In this document: positions 1 to 6,401 of the stretch, piece after piece
How positions within the stretch are numbered: position 1 is the stretch's first letter
How the letters are laid out: every line of letters starts with the position of its first letter
Assembly: GCA_029880275.1 (NCBI GenBank)
Contig: JAOUOQ010000096.1
Span: 1 to 7,224 of the forward strand
Reading direction: 5' to 3'
Origin: Candidatus Aminicenantota bacterium
GTDB lineage: Bacteria > Acidobacteriota > B3-B38 > Guanabaribacteriales > B3-B38
DNA: 7,224 nt
The notes under the pieces: generated by a model
Database searches by the model: none
What the model saw: only the letters and a program-made list of their open reading frames with translations
Told to the model about the DNA's origin: nothing
Program-made: the position numbers and the translations under genes

Positions 1-1
1 T

Positions 2-973
2 CAGCAGGGCGTGCCTACCCAAAACCGCGACCGCCTGAGACTCCGCTTCGGTCTGCGGGGCTCTGCGGAGAGCTTCAACTACGGGTTTCGCATCGCCACT
101 GGCGACCCCAGGAATCCGATCTCTGCCAATCAGACATTCACCGAATTTTTTAGTAAGAAAAGCTTTTATATCGACAGAGCCTACATAGAGTTTGCACCTA
201 AGAACATGCCCTTTGCCTCAATCTTCGGTAAGTTCAGTCCCCAGCATCTGACCACCTCAATGGTGTGGGACAGCGATGTGGGTCCCGAGGGCGCCTGTCA
301 GAGCTTCAGCTACTCCAGCGGGAAGCTGCTTAAGAACTTCCGTATTTATGCGATGGAATTCGTCCTCAACGAACAGAGCAAGGAAGAAGATGCCTGGATG
401 ATTGGCGTGCAGGGGGTGGCGGAGTTCAAGGTCTCGGATGCCTCCTCTTTCAGCGTAGCTGTTGGTGATTACCATTACATCAATGAAGACCAGATTGCCC
501 TGGCGCTTGACCGGGGGGATCTGATGAGTCATAAGACCAACAGCCTGAGATACGAGGACGGGGTTCTGGTGGGCTACCTCACCGAGTTTCATCTCATGGA
601 GCTTTTCTTGAAATACTCTCATAGTCTTTCTCCCAGGTGGCCCATGAACTTTATGGCGCAGTATGTGAGAAATGTGGCGGCAGAGCGGGCGAACCAGGCT
701 ACCTTTGCCGAGTTCTCTCTGGGTACTAATAAGCGCCCCGGAGAGTGGATTTTAAGCTGGAGCTACTGGGGACCGGAGAAGGACGCCGTGGTGGCAGCCT
801 ACATAGAGAACGATACACCGGGAACAGGATACAAAACCCATCGCTTGCGGTTCTCGGTGGGGACTTTCAGCAACCAGAACTTTATGTTCTCCATTTATTT
901 CACCAGAAAGATTGAGGATGAGAGCTACCGTCTGCTTAAAAGGGTGCAGGTAGATTATAATTTGAGTTTCTAA
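2..973 (+). CDS. Putative outer-membrane porin (Porin_5-like), 5' end missing
   Basis: The 3' part of a gene whose start lies before the window; 323 codons are visible, open from the first base. The opening segment, with RLRLRFGLRG, then FRIATGDPRNP, NQTFTEFFSKK and DRAYIEF, is the typical N-terminal strand pattern of the 'putative porin' family (Porin_5), in which an alginate/phosphate-porin-like beta-barrel crosses the outer membrane. The rest alternates short amphipathic strands rich in aromatic residues with polar turns, and the protein ends in YNLSF, with the terminal Phe used as the BamA recognition signal in outer-membrane barrels. A GTG at 11 could be read as a start, but the frame is open before it and the family carries a signal peptide and N-terminal region that are absent here, so I treat the gene as truncated by the window edge. 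The solute is unknown. It converges on the permease gene with a 38 bp gap and no clear terminator hairpin. Confidence 0.8.
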   Translation, partial: QQGVPTQNRDRLRLRFGLRGSAESFNYGFRIATGDPRNPISANQTFTEFFSKKSFYIDRAYIEFAPKNMPFASIFGKFSPQHLTTSMVWDSDVGPEGACQSFSYSSGKLLKNFRIYAMEFVLNEQSKEEDAWMIGVQGVAEFKVSDASSFSVAVGDYHYINEDQIALALDRGDLMSHKTNSLRYEDGVLVGYLTEFHLMELFLKYSHSLSPRWPMNFMAQYVRNVAAERANQATFAEFSLGTNKRPGEWILSWSYWGPEKDAVVAAYIENDTPGTGYKTHRLRFSVGTFSNQNFMFSIYFTRKIEDESYRLLKRVQVDYNLSF

Positions 974-1011
974 GGGAAGATGAGGGTATATCAGGCTGGT
1001 TCTGCTTGTGC

Positions 1012-1947
1012 TTACCGCTGGTATCTTATGCGGGGGTCTAAGACGGTGTACAAGAGGTCGGTGGCCAGATTGACCAGTATGTAGGTGAGGGAGATCATGA
1101 GGATGCATCCCTGCACCAGGGGGTAGTCGCGTCGGCTGATTGACTGAATGGTGAGCCTCCCCAGCCCGGGCCAGGCAAAGATGGTCTCGGTGATAATAGC
1201 CCCGGTCAAGAGGGTTCCGAACTGAAGCCCCACAATGGTCACCACCGGTATCAGGGCGTTCTTCAATGCATGCTTATAGATTACCACCCGCTCAGGCAGT
1301 CCCTTTGCCCGGGCGGTTCGGATGTAGTCCTGCCCCATCACCTCCAGCATACTGGCGCGGACCATCCGTGTTAACAGAGCGGTCATAGCAGTTCCCAGGG
1401 TGATAGCAGGGAGGATAAGGTGGCTCAATCCTCCACTACCGGAAACAGGAAGAAGATTCAACTTTATAGAGAAAAGGATTATCAGCAGAGGACCCAGCCA
1501 GAAGTTGGGCATGGAGATCCCCAGAAGGGCAAGGACCATGGAGAAATGGTCCACAGGAGAGTTGCGTTTGGTGGCGGAGAGGACTCCCAGAGGTATAGAT
1601 ATTATCAGTGCCAGGAGAAGGCTGGCGAGGGCTAATTCGATGGTGGCAGGGTAGCGCTGGATAATCGTCCTTATCACCGGCTTACCTGTGTGGAGAGAAA
1701 CCCCCAGGTCCCCTCGCACAAGCTTGGCGAGGTAGCGGAAGTACTGCACATGCAGGGGGTCGTTCAGACCGAGCTGCTGCCTCAGCCTGGCGATATCGGC
1801 TGGCTGGGCATTCTCTCCCACCATAGCCAACACCGGGTCGCCGGGTACCAGATGGATGAAGGAGAACACCACCGTAACCACCCCCCACACCACCGGTACC
1901 AATAACAACAGTCTTCTTTGAATATAGCCTGGCATACCTCTATTCAT
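1012..1947 (-). CDS. DppB/OppB-type ABC transporter permease
   Basis: Inner-membrane permease subunit of a peptide/nickel-type (PepT family) ABC importer, 311 aa, the usual length. It opens with the typical GYIQRRLLLLVPVVWGVV first membrane helix, followed by the periplasmic HLVPGDP motif (about 32-38) and the QLGLNDP segment (58-64). Helices follow near 105-125, 135-160, 175-195, 230-255 and 280-300. The EAA loop that docks on the ATPase is DYIRTARAKGL at 207-217. The family motif FAWPGLGRLTIQSI (257-270), then RDYPLVQG, and the terminal LDPRIRY are all present. I chose ATG at 1947 because GAGG at 1957-1960 sits 9 bases upstream. The in-frame TTG at 1962 lies almost on the predicted transcription start, and ATG at 1935 has no spacing from its GAGGT. 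Substrate cannot be told. The expected second permease (DppC type) does not follow: the convergent porin gene does, so the gene appears orphaned or its partners lie elsewhere. Confidence 0.93.
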   Translation of the reverse strand: MNRGMPGYIQRRLLLLVPVVWGVVTVVFSFIHLVPGDPVLAMVGENAQPADIARLRQQLGLNDPLHVQYFRYLAKLVRGDLGVSLHTGKPVIRTIIQRYPATIELALASLLLALIISIPLGVLSATKRNSPVDHFSMVLALLGISMPNFWLGPLLIILFSIKLNLLPVSGSGGLSHLILPAITLGTAMTALLTRMVRASMLEVMGQDYIRTARAKGLPERVVIYKHALKNALIPVVTIVGLQFGTLLTGAIITETIFAWPGLGRLTIQSISRRDYPLVQGCILMISLTYILVNLATDLLYTVLDPRIRYQR

Positions 1948-1956
1948 AGTTGAAAG

Positions 1957-1960
1957 CCTC
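1957..1960 (-). promoter_or_regulatory. Ribosome binding site of the permease gene
   Basis: GAGG read on the minus strand, 9 bases before the ATG at 1945-1947. It decides the start in favour of that ATG over the upstream TTG (1960-1962), which would overlap this site. Confidence 0.55.
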
Positions 1961-1972
1961 AAAATTTACCCT

Positions 1973-2002
1973 ATTATGGCAGAGAATGGTCGGGATTGTC
2001 AA
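1973..2002 (-). promoter_or_regulatory. Sigma70-type promoter for the permease gene
   Basis: On the minus strand, a perfect -35 TTGACA (1997-2002) and a -10 CATAAT (1973-1978, five of six consensus) are separated by 18 bp. The predicted transcript would start near 1966, giving a leader of about 19 bases that just includes the GAGG site. The match is seen directly; activity is inferred. Confidence 0.65.
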
Positions 2003-2010
2003 TAAAAGAG

Positions 2011-2018
2011 GTACGTAC
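2011..2018. promoter_or_regulatory. Possible operator: palindrome GTACGTAC between divergent promoters
   Basis: A perfect 8 bp palindrome 9 bp beyond the -35 of the leftward promoter and 41 bp before the -35 of the rightward one. With one bulged G the arms extend by AGA/TCT. A second short inverted repeat, CTCTCCAGAG, overlaps it at 2018-2027. The position suits a regulator of either promoter, but such short palindromes also occur by chance. Confidence 0.22.
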
Positions 2019-2059
2019 TCTCCAGAGGGATTTATCAAAAAATATGTGCATCCTATTGG

Positions 2060-2088
2060 TTGACAAGAACAGGGTTTTAAAATATAAT
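2060..2088 (+). promoter_or_regulatory. Perfect-consensus sigma70 promoter of the nfeD operon
   Basis: TTGACA at 2060-2065 and TATAAT at 2083-2088 with the ideal 17 bp spacer; every consensus base is matched. Transcription would begin around 2094-2096, giving a leader of about 27 bases before the nfeD ATG. The nearest Shine-Dalgarno-like sequence is a modest AGG at 2111-2113, 8 bases before the start, so strong transcription may be paired with moderate translation. An A/T-rich stretch at 2030-2045 could act as an UP-like element. Confidence 0.8.
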
Positions 2089-2121
2089 TATTAATAACAA
2101 TGAGATAATTAGGTCTTATGC

Positions 2122-3438
2122 ATGAAAAAAAGAGAATATTGTCTCTTTATCTTACTGGTAAGCGCAGTATGCTTTATAGGCGCTCGTCCCCCATCTAAGG
2201 TTATTCTGGTCAAGCTGGAGGATAATATTCACTCGGTATCCGCCCAGTTTATCACTCAGTCGATTGACAAAGCCGATAGGGATAGGGCTGAGTTGGTGGT
2301 GGTGCAGCTTCACACTCCCGGAGGGCTGGATCAGGCGATGAGGGATATTATCACCAAGATATTGAACTCCTCCACCCCGATAGCGGTCTATGTAGCTCCC
2401 AGCGGTGCTCGCGCGGCTTCGGCTGGCTTTTTCATCGTGGTAGCCAGTGATATCGCGGCTATGGCTCCGGGGACTAATACCGGAGCTGCCCACCCCGTGC
2501 CTGCCCTTCCCTTTGTGAAAGTGGAAGAGACCGAGATGGAGAAGGTGGTTAAGGATGTAGTAGCATACATGAGCAGTATTGTGGCTAAGAGGGGGAGGAA
2601 TGTAGAACTGGTGGAAAAGGCGATAACAGAAAGCAGGTCTTACACCCCTGAGGAAGCTCTCCAGGGGGGGCTGATCGACTATATCAGCGGCGATATGCCG
2701 GAGCTGCTGAAGGTGCTTAACGGAAAGAAGGTCACCAAGTTTAATGGTCAGGAGGTCACCCTGAACCTCGATTCATACATCATTGAAGAGATGGAGATGA
2801 CCTTCCGCCAGAGGGTATTGAGCGCCATCTCCCAGCCTTTTCTTACCTTTATCTTATTAGCCATAGGATTAATCGGTCTCTATTACGAGCTCACCCATCC
2901 CGGGTTGGTGCTGCCCGGGGTGCTGGGTGCTATCTGTCTGGTGCTGGCTTTTTTCGCCTTTCAGATACTCCCTGTCAACTATGCGGGGTTGGTGCTAATC
3001 TTTCTGGCTATTATATTTTTTATTCTGGAGGTCAAAGTGACCAGCTATGGTATGCTTACGGTGGCGGGGATAATCTCCATGATTTTTGGCTCTATGATGC
3101 TCATAAGCGGTCCCATTCCGGAGATGAGAATCCCTCTGAAGCTCATCATACCGATATCGCTGGCAATAGCCTTTATCACTACTTTTCTTCTCCGCTTGGT
3201 AGTGGTAGCTCATCGTAAAAGGGTCACCACCGGGGGTGCCGGTCTGATTGGCGAGATAGGGGTAGTAACCCAGGAGCTCAAGCCCGAAGGAAAGGTCTTC
3301 ATCCACGGAGAAATATGGAAAGCGGTTGTCAGCAAAGGGGGGTCGCTCCCCAAAGGGAGCAAGGTAAAGGTGGTAAGAGTTAAGGGACTGACCATTGAGG
3401 TGGAAGGATGGAGCGAAAGCTCTCACCTTTCACCTTAA
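2122..3438 (+). CDS. nfeD: NfeD-family membrane serine protease (ClpP-class domain, full-length NfeD1b type)
   Basis: A 438 aa membrane-bound protease, the length of full NfeD proteins. An N-terminal signal-like helix (about 5-21) leads into a ClpP/crotonase-fold protease domain (about 26-200) with HTPGG at 64-68. The likely nucleophile is Ser100 in GARAASAG and the likely general base Lys141 in EKVVKD; the 41-residue spacing equals that between Ser97 and Lys138 of the characterised Pyrococcus horikoshii PH1510 protease. GTNTGAAHPV at 117-126 and KRGRN at 156-160 are also family features. Four to five membrane helices follow (about 240-256, 263-283, 285-304, 309-330, 338-360), then the soluble OB-fold NfeD domain (about 370-430). 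In the studied archaeal pair the protease cuts the C-terminal hydrophobic region of its stomatin partner; the next gene here is that partner. The start at 2122 fits the perfect promoter and an AGG at 2111-2113. A tandem 7-base repeat TCACCTT (3423-3436) ends the coding region. Confidence 0.95.
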   Translation: MKKREYCLFILLVSAVCFIGARPPSKVILVKLEDNIHSVSAQFITQSIDKADRDRAELVVVQLHTPGGLDQAMRDIITKILNSSTPIAVYVAPSGARAASAGFFIVVASDIAAMAPGTNTGAAHPVPALPFVKVEETEMEKVVKDVVAYMSSIVAKRGRNVELVEKAITESRSYTPEEALQGGLIDYISGDMPELLKVLNGKKVTKFNGQEVTLNLDSYIIEEMEMTFRQRVLSAISQPFLTFILLAIGLIGLYYELTHPGLVLPGVLGAICLVLAFFAFQILPVNYAGLVLIFLAIIFFILEVKVTSYGMLTVAGIISMIFGSMMLISGPIPEMRIPLKLIIPISLAIAFITTFLLRLVVVAHRKRVTTGGAGLIGEIGVVTQELKPEGKVFIHGEIWKAVVSKGGSLPKGSKVKVVRVKGLTIEVEGWSESSHLSP

Positions 3439-3488
3439 GAAAGGATACAAAAGGAAGATATCTTAAAAAAGAACAAGCTTTTATCAAC

Positions 3489-3495
3489 AAGGAGG
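3489..3495 (+). promoter_or_regulatory. Strong ribosome binding site of the stomatin gene
   Basis: AAGGAGG, a near-complete anti-16S match, ends 5 bases before ATG 3501. It settles that the stomatin protein starts there and not at the in-frame ATG 3408 inside the end of nfeD. Confidence 0.8.
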
Positions 3496-3500
3496 GTAAA

Positions 3501-4259
3501 ATGCCATTTGGTTTAACAGTTGCCATAGTGATTGTAGTTTTGTATCTTCTGTCGGCGATAAAAATTCTCGCCGAATATGAAAGGGGGGTCATATTCCGCT
3601 TGGGGAGGCTCCTTTCCAAGCCCAAAGGACCGGGGTTGATCTTTGTGTTTGCCCCGATAGACCGCATGGTGAGAATCAGCTTGAGGACGGTGGTTCTTGA
3701 TGTCCCCGCACAGGATATAATCACCAGGGATAATGTCTCGGTCAAGGTCAATGCGGTAGTCTACTTCAGGGTTCTCGAACCCACCAAGGCGGTGGTGGAG
3801 GTAGAGAATTTTATGTATGCCACATCTCAGCTCTCTCAGACAACCCTGAGGAGTATTCTAGGGCAGGCAGAGCTCGATGAGCTCCTCAGCGAGCGGGAGA
3901 AGCTGAACGAGCGCCTTGCGGAGATAATAGATTTGCATACCGACCCCTGGGGAGTCAAGGTCTCCATGGTGGAGGTCAAGCATGTGGACCTTCCGACGGA
4001 GATGCAGCGGGCAATGGCTAAACAGGCAGAGGCAGAGAGAGAGAAGCGGGCTAAGATTATCCATGCCGAAGGGGAGTATATGGCTTCGGAGAAGCTGGCG
4101 GCGGCTGGCAAAGTATTGAGCAAGGAGCCGGTGACCATCCAGCTCAGGTTCTTGCAGACCCTTACAGAGATTGCTACCGAGCAGAACTCCACTATCATCT
4201 TCCCCCTACCCATTGACATTTTAAAAGGGCTAATGGGCCGCACATCTTCCGAAAAATAG
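3501..4259 (+). CDS. Stomatin-like SPFH/Band 7 membrane protein, partner of NfeD
   Basis: A 252 aa prokaryotic stomatin (slipin) type protein that is anchored in the inner membrane, oligomerises and is thought to organise membrane microdomains. One membrane helix (about 4-23) is followed by the SPFH domain, with EYERGVIFRLGR at 25-36, KGPGLIFVFAPID at 42-54 and the DVPAQDIITRDNVSVKVNAV stretch at 67-86. GQAELDELLSEREKLN (121-136) and the Ala/Glu/Lys-rich coiled coil (about 160-205) support ring assembly. The tail holds a hydrophobic patch, TIIFPLPIDIL at 231-241. The matching C-terminal region is what the P. horikoshii NfeD-type protease cleaves in its stomatin. The gene sits 62 bp after nfeD and 12 bp before the signalling gene, so it is likely co-transcribed with both. 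A longer reading frame from 3408 would add 31 residues of low-complexity basic sequence overlapping nfeD; I reject it because the strong ribosome site and helix point to 3501. Confidence 0.95.
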   Translation: MPFGLTVAIVIVVLYLLSAIKILAEYERGVIFRLGRLLSKPKGPGLIFVFAPIDRMVRISLRTVVLDVPAQDIITRDNVSVKVNAVVYFRVLEPTKAVVEVENFMYATSQLSQTTLRSILGQAELDELLSEREKLNERLAEIIDLHTDPWGVKVSMVEVKHVDLPTEMQRAMAKQAEAEREKRAKIIHAEGEYMASEKLAAAGKVLSKEPVTIQLRFLQTLTEIATEQNSTIIFPLPIDILKGLMGRTSSEK

Positions 4260-4271
4260 GGTGCTATCCGC

Positions 4272-5675
4272 ATGGGAGAGGCTAACATATTAGTAGTGGA
4301 CGACGACCCACTGGTGCGCTCTTTTGTGCAGGATGCTATGCAAAAAGCGGGGATGGAGGTCGACCAGGCAGAGGATGGTGCCTCGGCTTTGAAGCTGTTG
4401 AGGTCTAAATCATACGACCTGGTAGTGCTCGATTTCAACCTCCCCGATGTGGAGGGGGTCTCTTTCTTAAAAGAGGTGAAGAACACCCTGGGTTCAGGCG
4501 CTGATGTCATCTCTATTGGCGAGGATAGGGTGGATGAAGCAGTCCGGGCTATAAAGAATGGTGCTTACTATTACTTTGCCAAGCCGCTGGTTAAAGATGA
4601 ATTTTTAGTGGCCTTGAACAACTGTCTGGAAAAGATATACCTTTCTCTCGAGAATATCTCTCTCAAGAGAAAAGCCGACCTGTTTGATATTATTAAAAGC
4701 ATCGCCCTGACGCTGGACTTAGACAAATTGGTCACCCTGTTGATGGATTCGGCAGTAGAGCTCACCAGCGCTGACTTCAGCTTATTAGCCTTATTTGAAA
4801 AAGAATCCGGTCCTCTGCGGATATACGCCCTCAGGGGAGTGAGCTTGAGGAGCCTCGGAGGGGAGTTTTTTGGTCTCAGGCCCGACCGCTTGCAAGAGAT
4901 AATTAAAAAGGGTGACGTCTGCTTTATTGAAGATGTGAGCAAACATGAGGAACTCGTCCCCTGTCAGGCAGGTGAAAGAGCCGTTTCTTCCCTTATCATA
5001 CTCCCTGTCATTTCTATGGGGAAGCACCTGGGCGTGGTCATAGTGGGGAAGAGCACCGGCGGGGAGAAAGGCTTTCAGAAGGAGGATATCTTCTTACTAT
5101 CCAAGCTGATAGCGGAGACCTCCCTGGCAGTGGAGAACGCGCTGCTCAGCCGCAAGAAAGAGGAACTGATTATCAAGGATGATTTGACCAAAGCCTATAA
5201 CCGTCGATTCTTCGAGAGTTACTTCGACGAAGAAATACGCCGCAGCCAGAGATATAGTCTCCTGTTGACCCTCATCTTTATGGACCTCAACGATTTTAAG
5301 CGGATAAACATTCTCTATGGTCACTTTGTTGGCAGCCAGGTATTGCAAGAAGTTGCTCGCAGGATTATTGACAAGGTGAGGAATATTGATAAGGTGGTAC
5401 GGTATGGAGGAGATGAGTTTTGTATTGTACTGCCGGAGACCGGGCCTCAGGAGGCTTATCTGGTGGCCGAGAGGATTAGAGAGGAGATAGAGAGCAAACC
5501 CTATGAGTGCGCCGAGTCGAAATACTACTCCCTTACCGGTAGCTATGGGATAGCCTCTTTTCCCGAGCATGGGTCGACCAAAAGGGAGCTGGTCGATTCT
5601 GCCGATAAGGCTATGTTTCTGGCCAAAGACCCGAATCAGAAGTCGATAATAATTGCCAAAAGGACCAAAGAGTAG
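4272..5675 (+). CDS. Receiver-GAF-GGDEF signalling protein (putative diguanylate cyclase response regulator)
   Basis: A 467 aa soluble protein with three domains. The receiver (about 4-118) has the acidic cluster D10-D12, phospho-acceptor D54 (VVLDFNLPD) and K104 (FAKPL). The conserved Thr/Ser equivalent to NtrC T82 is not in place: the segment reads ISIGE with Ile82, only Ser81 being nearby. A short linker leads to a GAF sensor domain (about 140-292), starting at LDLDKLVTLLMDSAVELT. The GGDEF domain (about 300-463) has DLTKAYNRRFF, metal-binding D338, intact GGDEF at 379-383, and the product-inhibition motif RxxD at 370-373 with the correct five-residue spacing. The guanine-contact Asp of PleD (D344) is Ser355 here, and the usual ND is N346-I347. 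It may make or merely bind c-di-GMP. Start ATG 4272 follows the stomatin stop by 12 bp with a weak AGGGTG at 4258-4263. No sensor kinase gene is adjacent. Confidence 0.93.
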   Translation: MGEANILVVDDDPLVRSFVQDAMQKAGMEVDQAEDGASALKLLRSKSYDLVVLDFNLPDVEGVSFLKEVKNTLGSGADVISIGEDRVDEAVRAIKNGAYYYFAKPLVKDEFLVALNNCLEKIYLSLENISLKRKADLFDIIKSIALTLDLDKLVTLLMDSAVELTSADFSLLALFEKESGPLRIYALRGVSLRSLGGEFFGLRPDRLQEIIKKGDVCFIEDVSKHEELVPCQAGERAVSSLIILPVISMGKHLGVVIVGKSTGGEKGFQKEDIFLLSKLIAETSLAVENALLSRKKEELIIKDDLTKAYNRRFFESYFDEEIRRSQRYSLLLTLIFMDLNDFKRINILYGHFVGSQVLQEVARRIIDKVRNIDKVVRYGGDEFCIVLPETGPQEAYLVAERIREEIESKPYECAESKYYSLTGSYGIASFPEHGSTKRELVDSADKAMFLAKDPNQKSIIIAKRTKE

Positions 5676-5723
5676 AGGGCTCCAGTCAGTCTTTCTTCGC
5701 CTTAAAGATAACACAATGATAAA

Positions 5724-5730
5724 AAGGGAG
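5724..5730 (+). promoter_or_regulatory. Ribosome binding site of the SPOR gene
   Basis: AAGGGAG lies 7 bases before ATG 5738. A second purine run, GGAGG at 5733-5737, directly abuts the start and is too close to act. Nearby ATGs at 5716 and 5731 are out of frame. Confidence 0.5.
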
Positions 5731-5737
5731 ATGGAGG

Positions 5738-6328
5738 ATGCTACGAGATAACAAGAGGAAACCTTATGAGATTCAGCTGGGTAACAAACAGCTGATTTTC
5801 ATCTTTTTTATCGCTATAGTAATCTGCGGGCTGTTCTTTATGGTAGGGGTAAAAGTGGGGAAAGAGGCTAAGGAAGTGGAACTAAAGGTCGCCCGCGATT
5901 ACGCAACTCTTGGAGTGAAACCCTCTCCACAGGAGACTGGCGGTCAGGATGTTACCAGCCCGGAGGAAATAACCTTACCCGAAACAGATGAAAAGGAAAC
6001 CGAGCCCCAAGCAGAACCTCCCCAGGTGGAAAGGCCATCCCCTTCCGGAGAAGAAGAACAGAAGAGACAGGTAACCCCTTCGGTCGAAGAATTTTATACC
6101 ATTCAAGTGATGGCAATAACCGACCGGGCAAAAGCTTTTTCCGTAAGGGACAACCTGAAGAACAGGGGCTACGCCGCCTATGTAGTCACCAGCACCGGTC
6201 CTGACGATAAAGTCACTTATAGGGTGCGAATTGGGCGCTTTGCCACCCGAGAGGAAGCCCAGAAGGTGTCTCAACAGGTGAAAGAGAGGGAGAAATTGGA
6301 CACCTGGATTACCCGTGTTGAACAGTAA
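5738..6328 (+). CDS. Membrane-anchored SPOR-domain protein
   Basis: A 196 aa bitopic envelope protein. A short basic N-terminus (KRKPYEIQLGNKQ) precedes one membrane helix at about 19-40, ending in FMVGVKVGKEA, as in other SPOR anchors. A disordered linker rich in Glu, Pro and Gln (about 60-115) spans the periplasm. The C-terminal SPOR domain (about 118-195) shows the typical YTIQVMA first strand, DNLKNRGYAAYVV helix-strand, YRVRIGRFATREEA and a closing WITRV strand. SPOR domains bind peptidoglycan glycan strands lacking stem peptides, usually at the division septum, so a role in division or wall remodelling is likely but not proven by sequence. It follows the signalling gene by 62 bp and precedes lnt by 73 bp. 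No enzymatic domain is present. The exact homologue (FtsN, DedD or DamX type) cannot be assigned. Confidence 0.92.
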   Translation: MLRDNKRKPYEIQLGNKQLIFIFFIAIVICGLFFMVGVKVGKEAKEVELKVARDYATLGVKPSPQETGGQDVTSPEEITLPETDEKETEPQAEPPQVERPSPSGEEEQKRQVTPSVEEFYTIQVMAITDRAKAFSVRDNLKNRGYAAYVVTSTGPDDKVTYRVRIGRFATREEAQKVSQQVKEREKLDTWITRVEQ

Positions 6329-6401
6329 GATGCACAAAGCAACCCACCTCTGGGAGCTACCATCCAAGAAGATAAGGTGTTGTAGTTTTTAGCAGGCTGT
6401 G

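Noticed and set aside
11..973. GTG at 11 as the true start of the porin
   Set aside because: The frame is open to the window edge, no ribosome site can be judged, and the signal peptide and first barrel region expected of the family are missing.
973..1012. Possible bidirectional terminator between the convergent porin and permease genes
   Set aside because: I could not find a stable GC-rich hairpin with a T-run in this 38 bp gap.
3435..3466. Inverted repeat TTAAGA...TCTTAA and the palindrome AAGATATCTT between nfeD and the stomatin gene
   Set aside because: The arms are short and A/T-rich with no T-run after them, so neither a terminator nor an operator can be supported.
3408..3500. In-frame 31-codon upstream extension of the stomatin gene overlapping the end of nfeD
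   Set aside because: AAGGAGG lies 5 bases before ATG 3501, and the membrane helix begins right after that start. The extension is basic, not stomatin-like, and has no comparable ribosome site.
3836..4510. Long minus-strand open frame (224 codons) opposite the stomatin and receiver coding regions
   Set aside because: Its Ser-rich product resembles nothing I know and it lies opposite two clearly real genes with strong family motifs; it is an antisense shadow.
5097..5714. Minus-strand open frame (205 codons) opposite the GGDEF domain
   Set aside because: It mirrors conserved GGDEF coding sequence and shows no recognisable domain or ribosome site.
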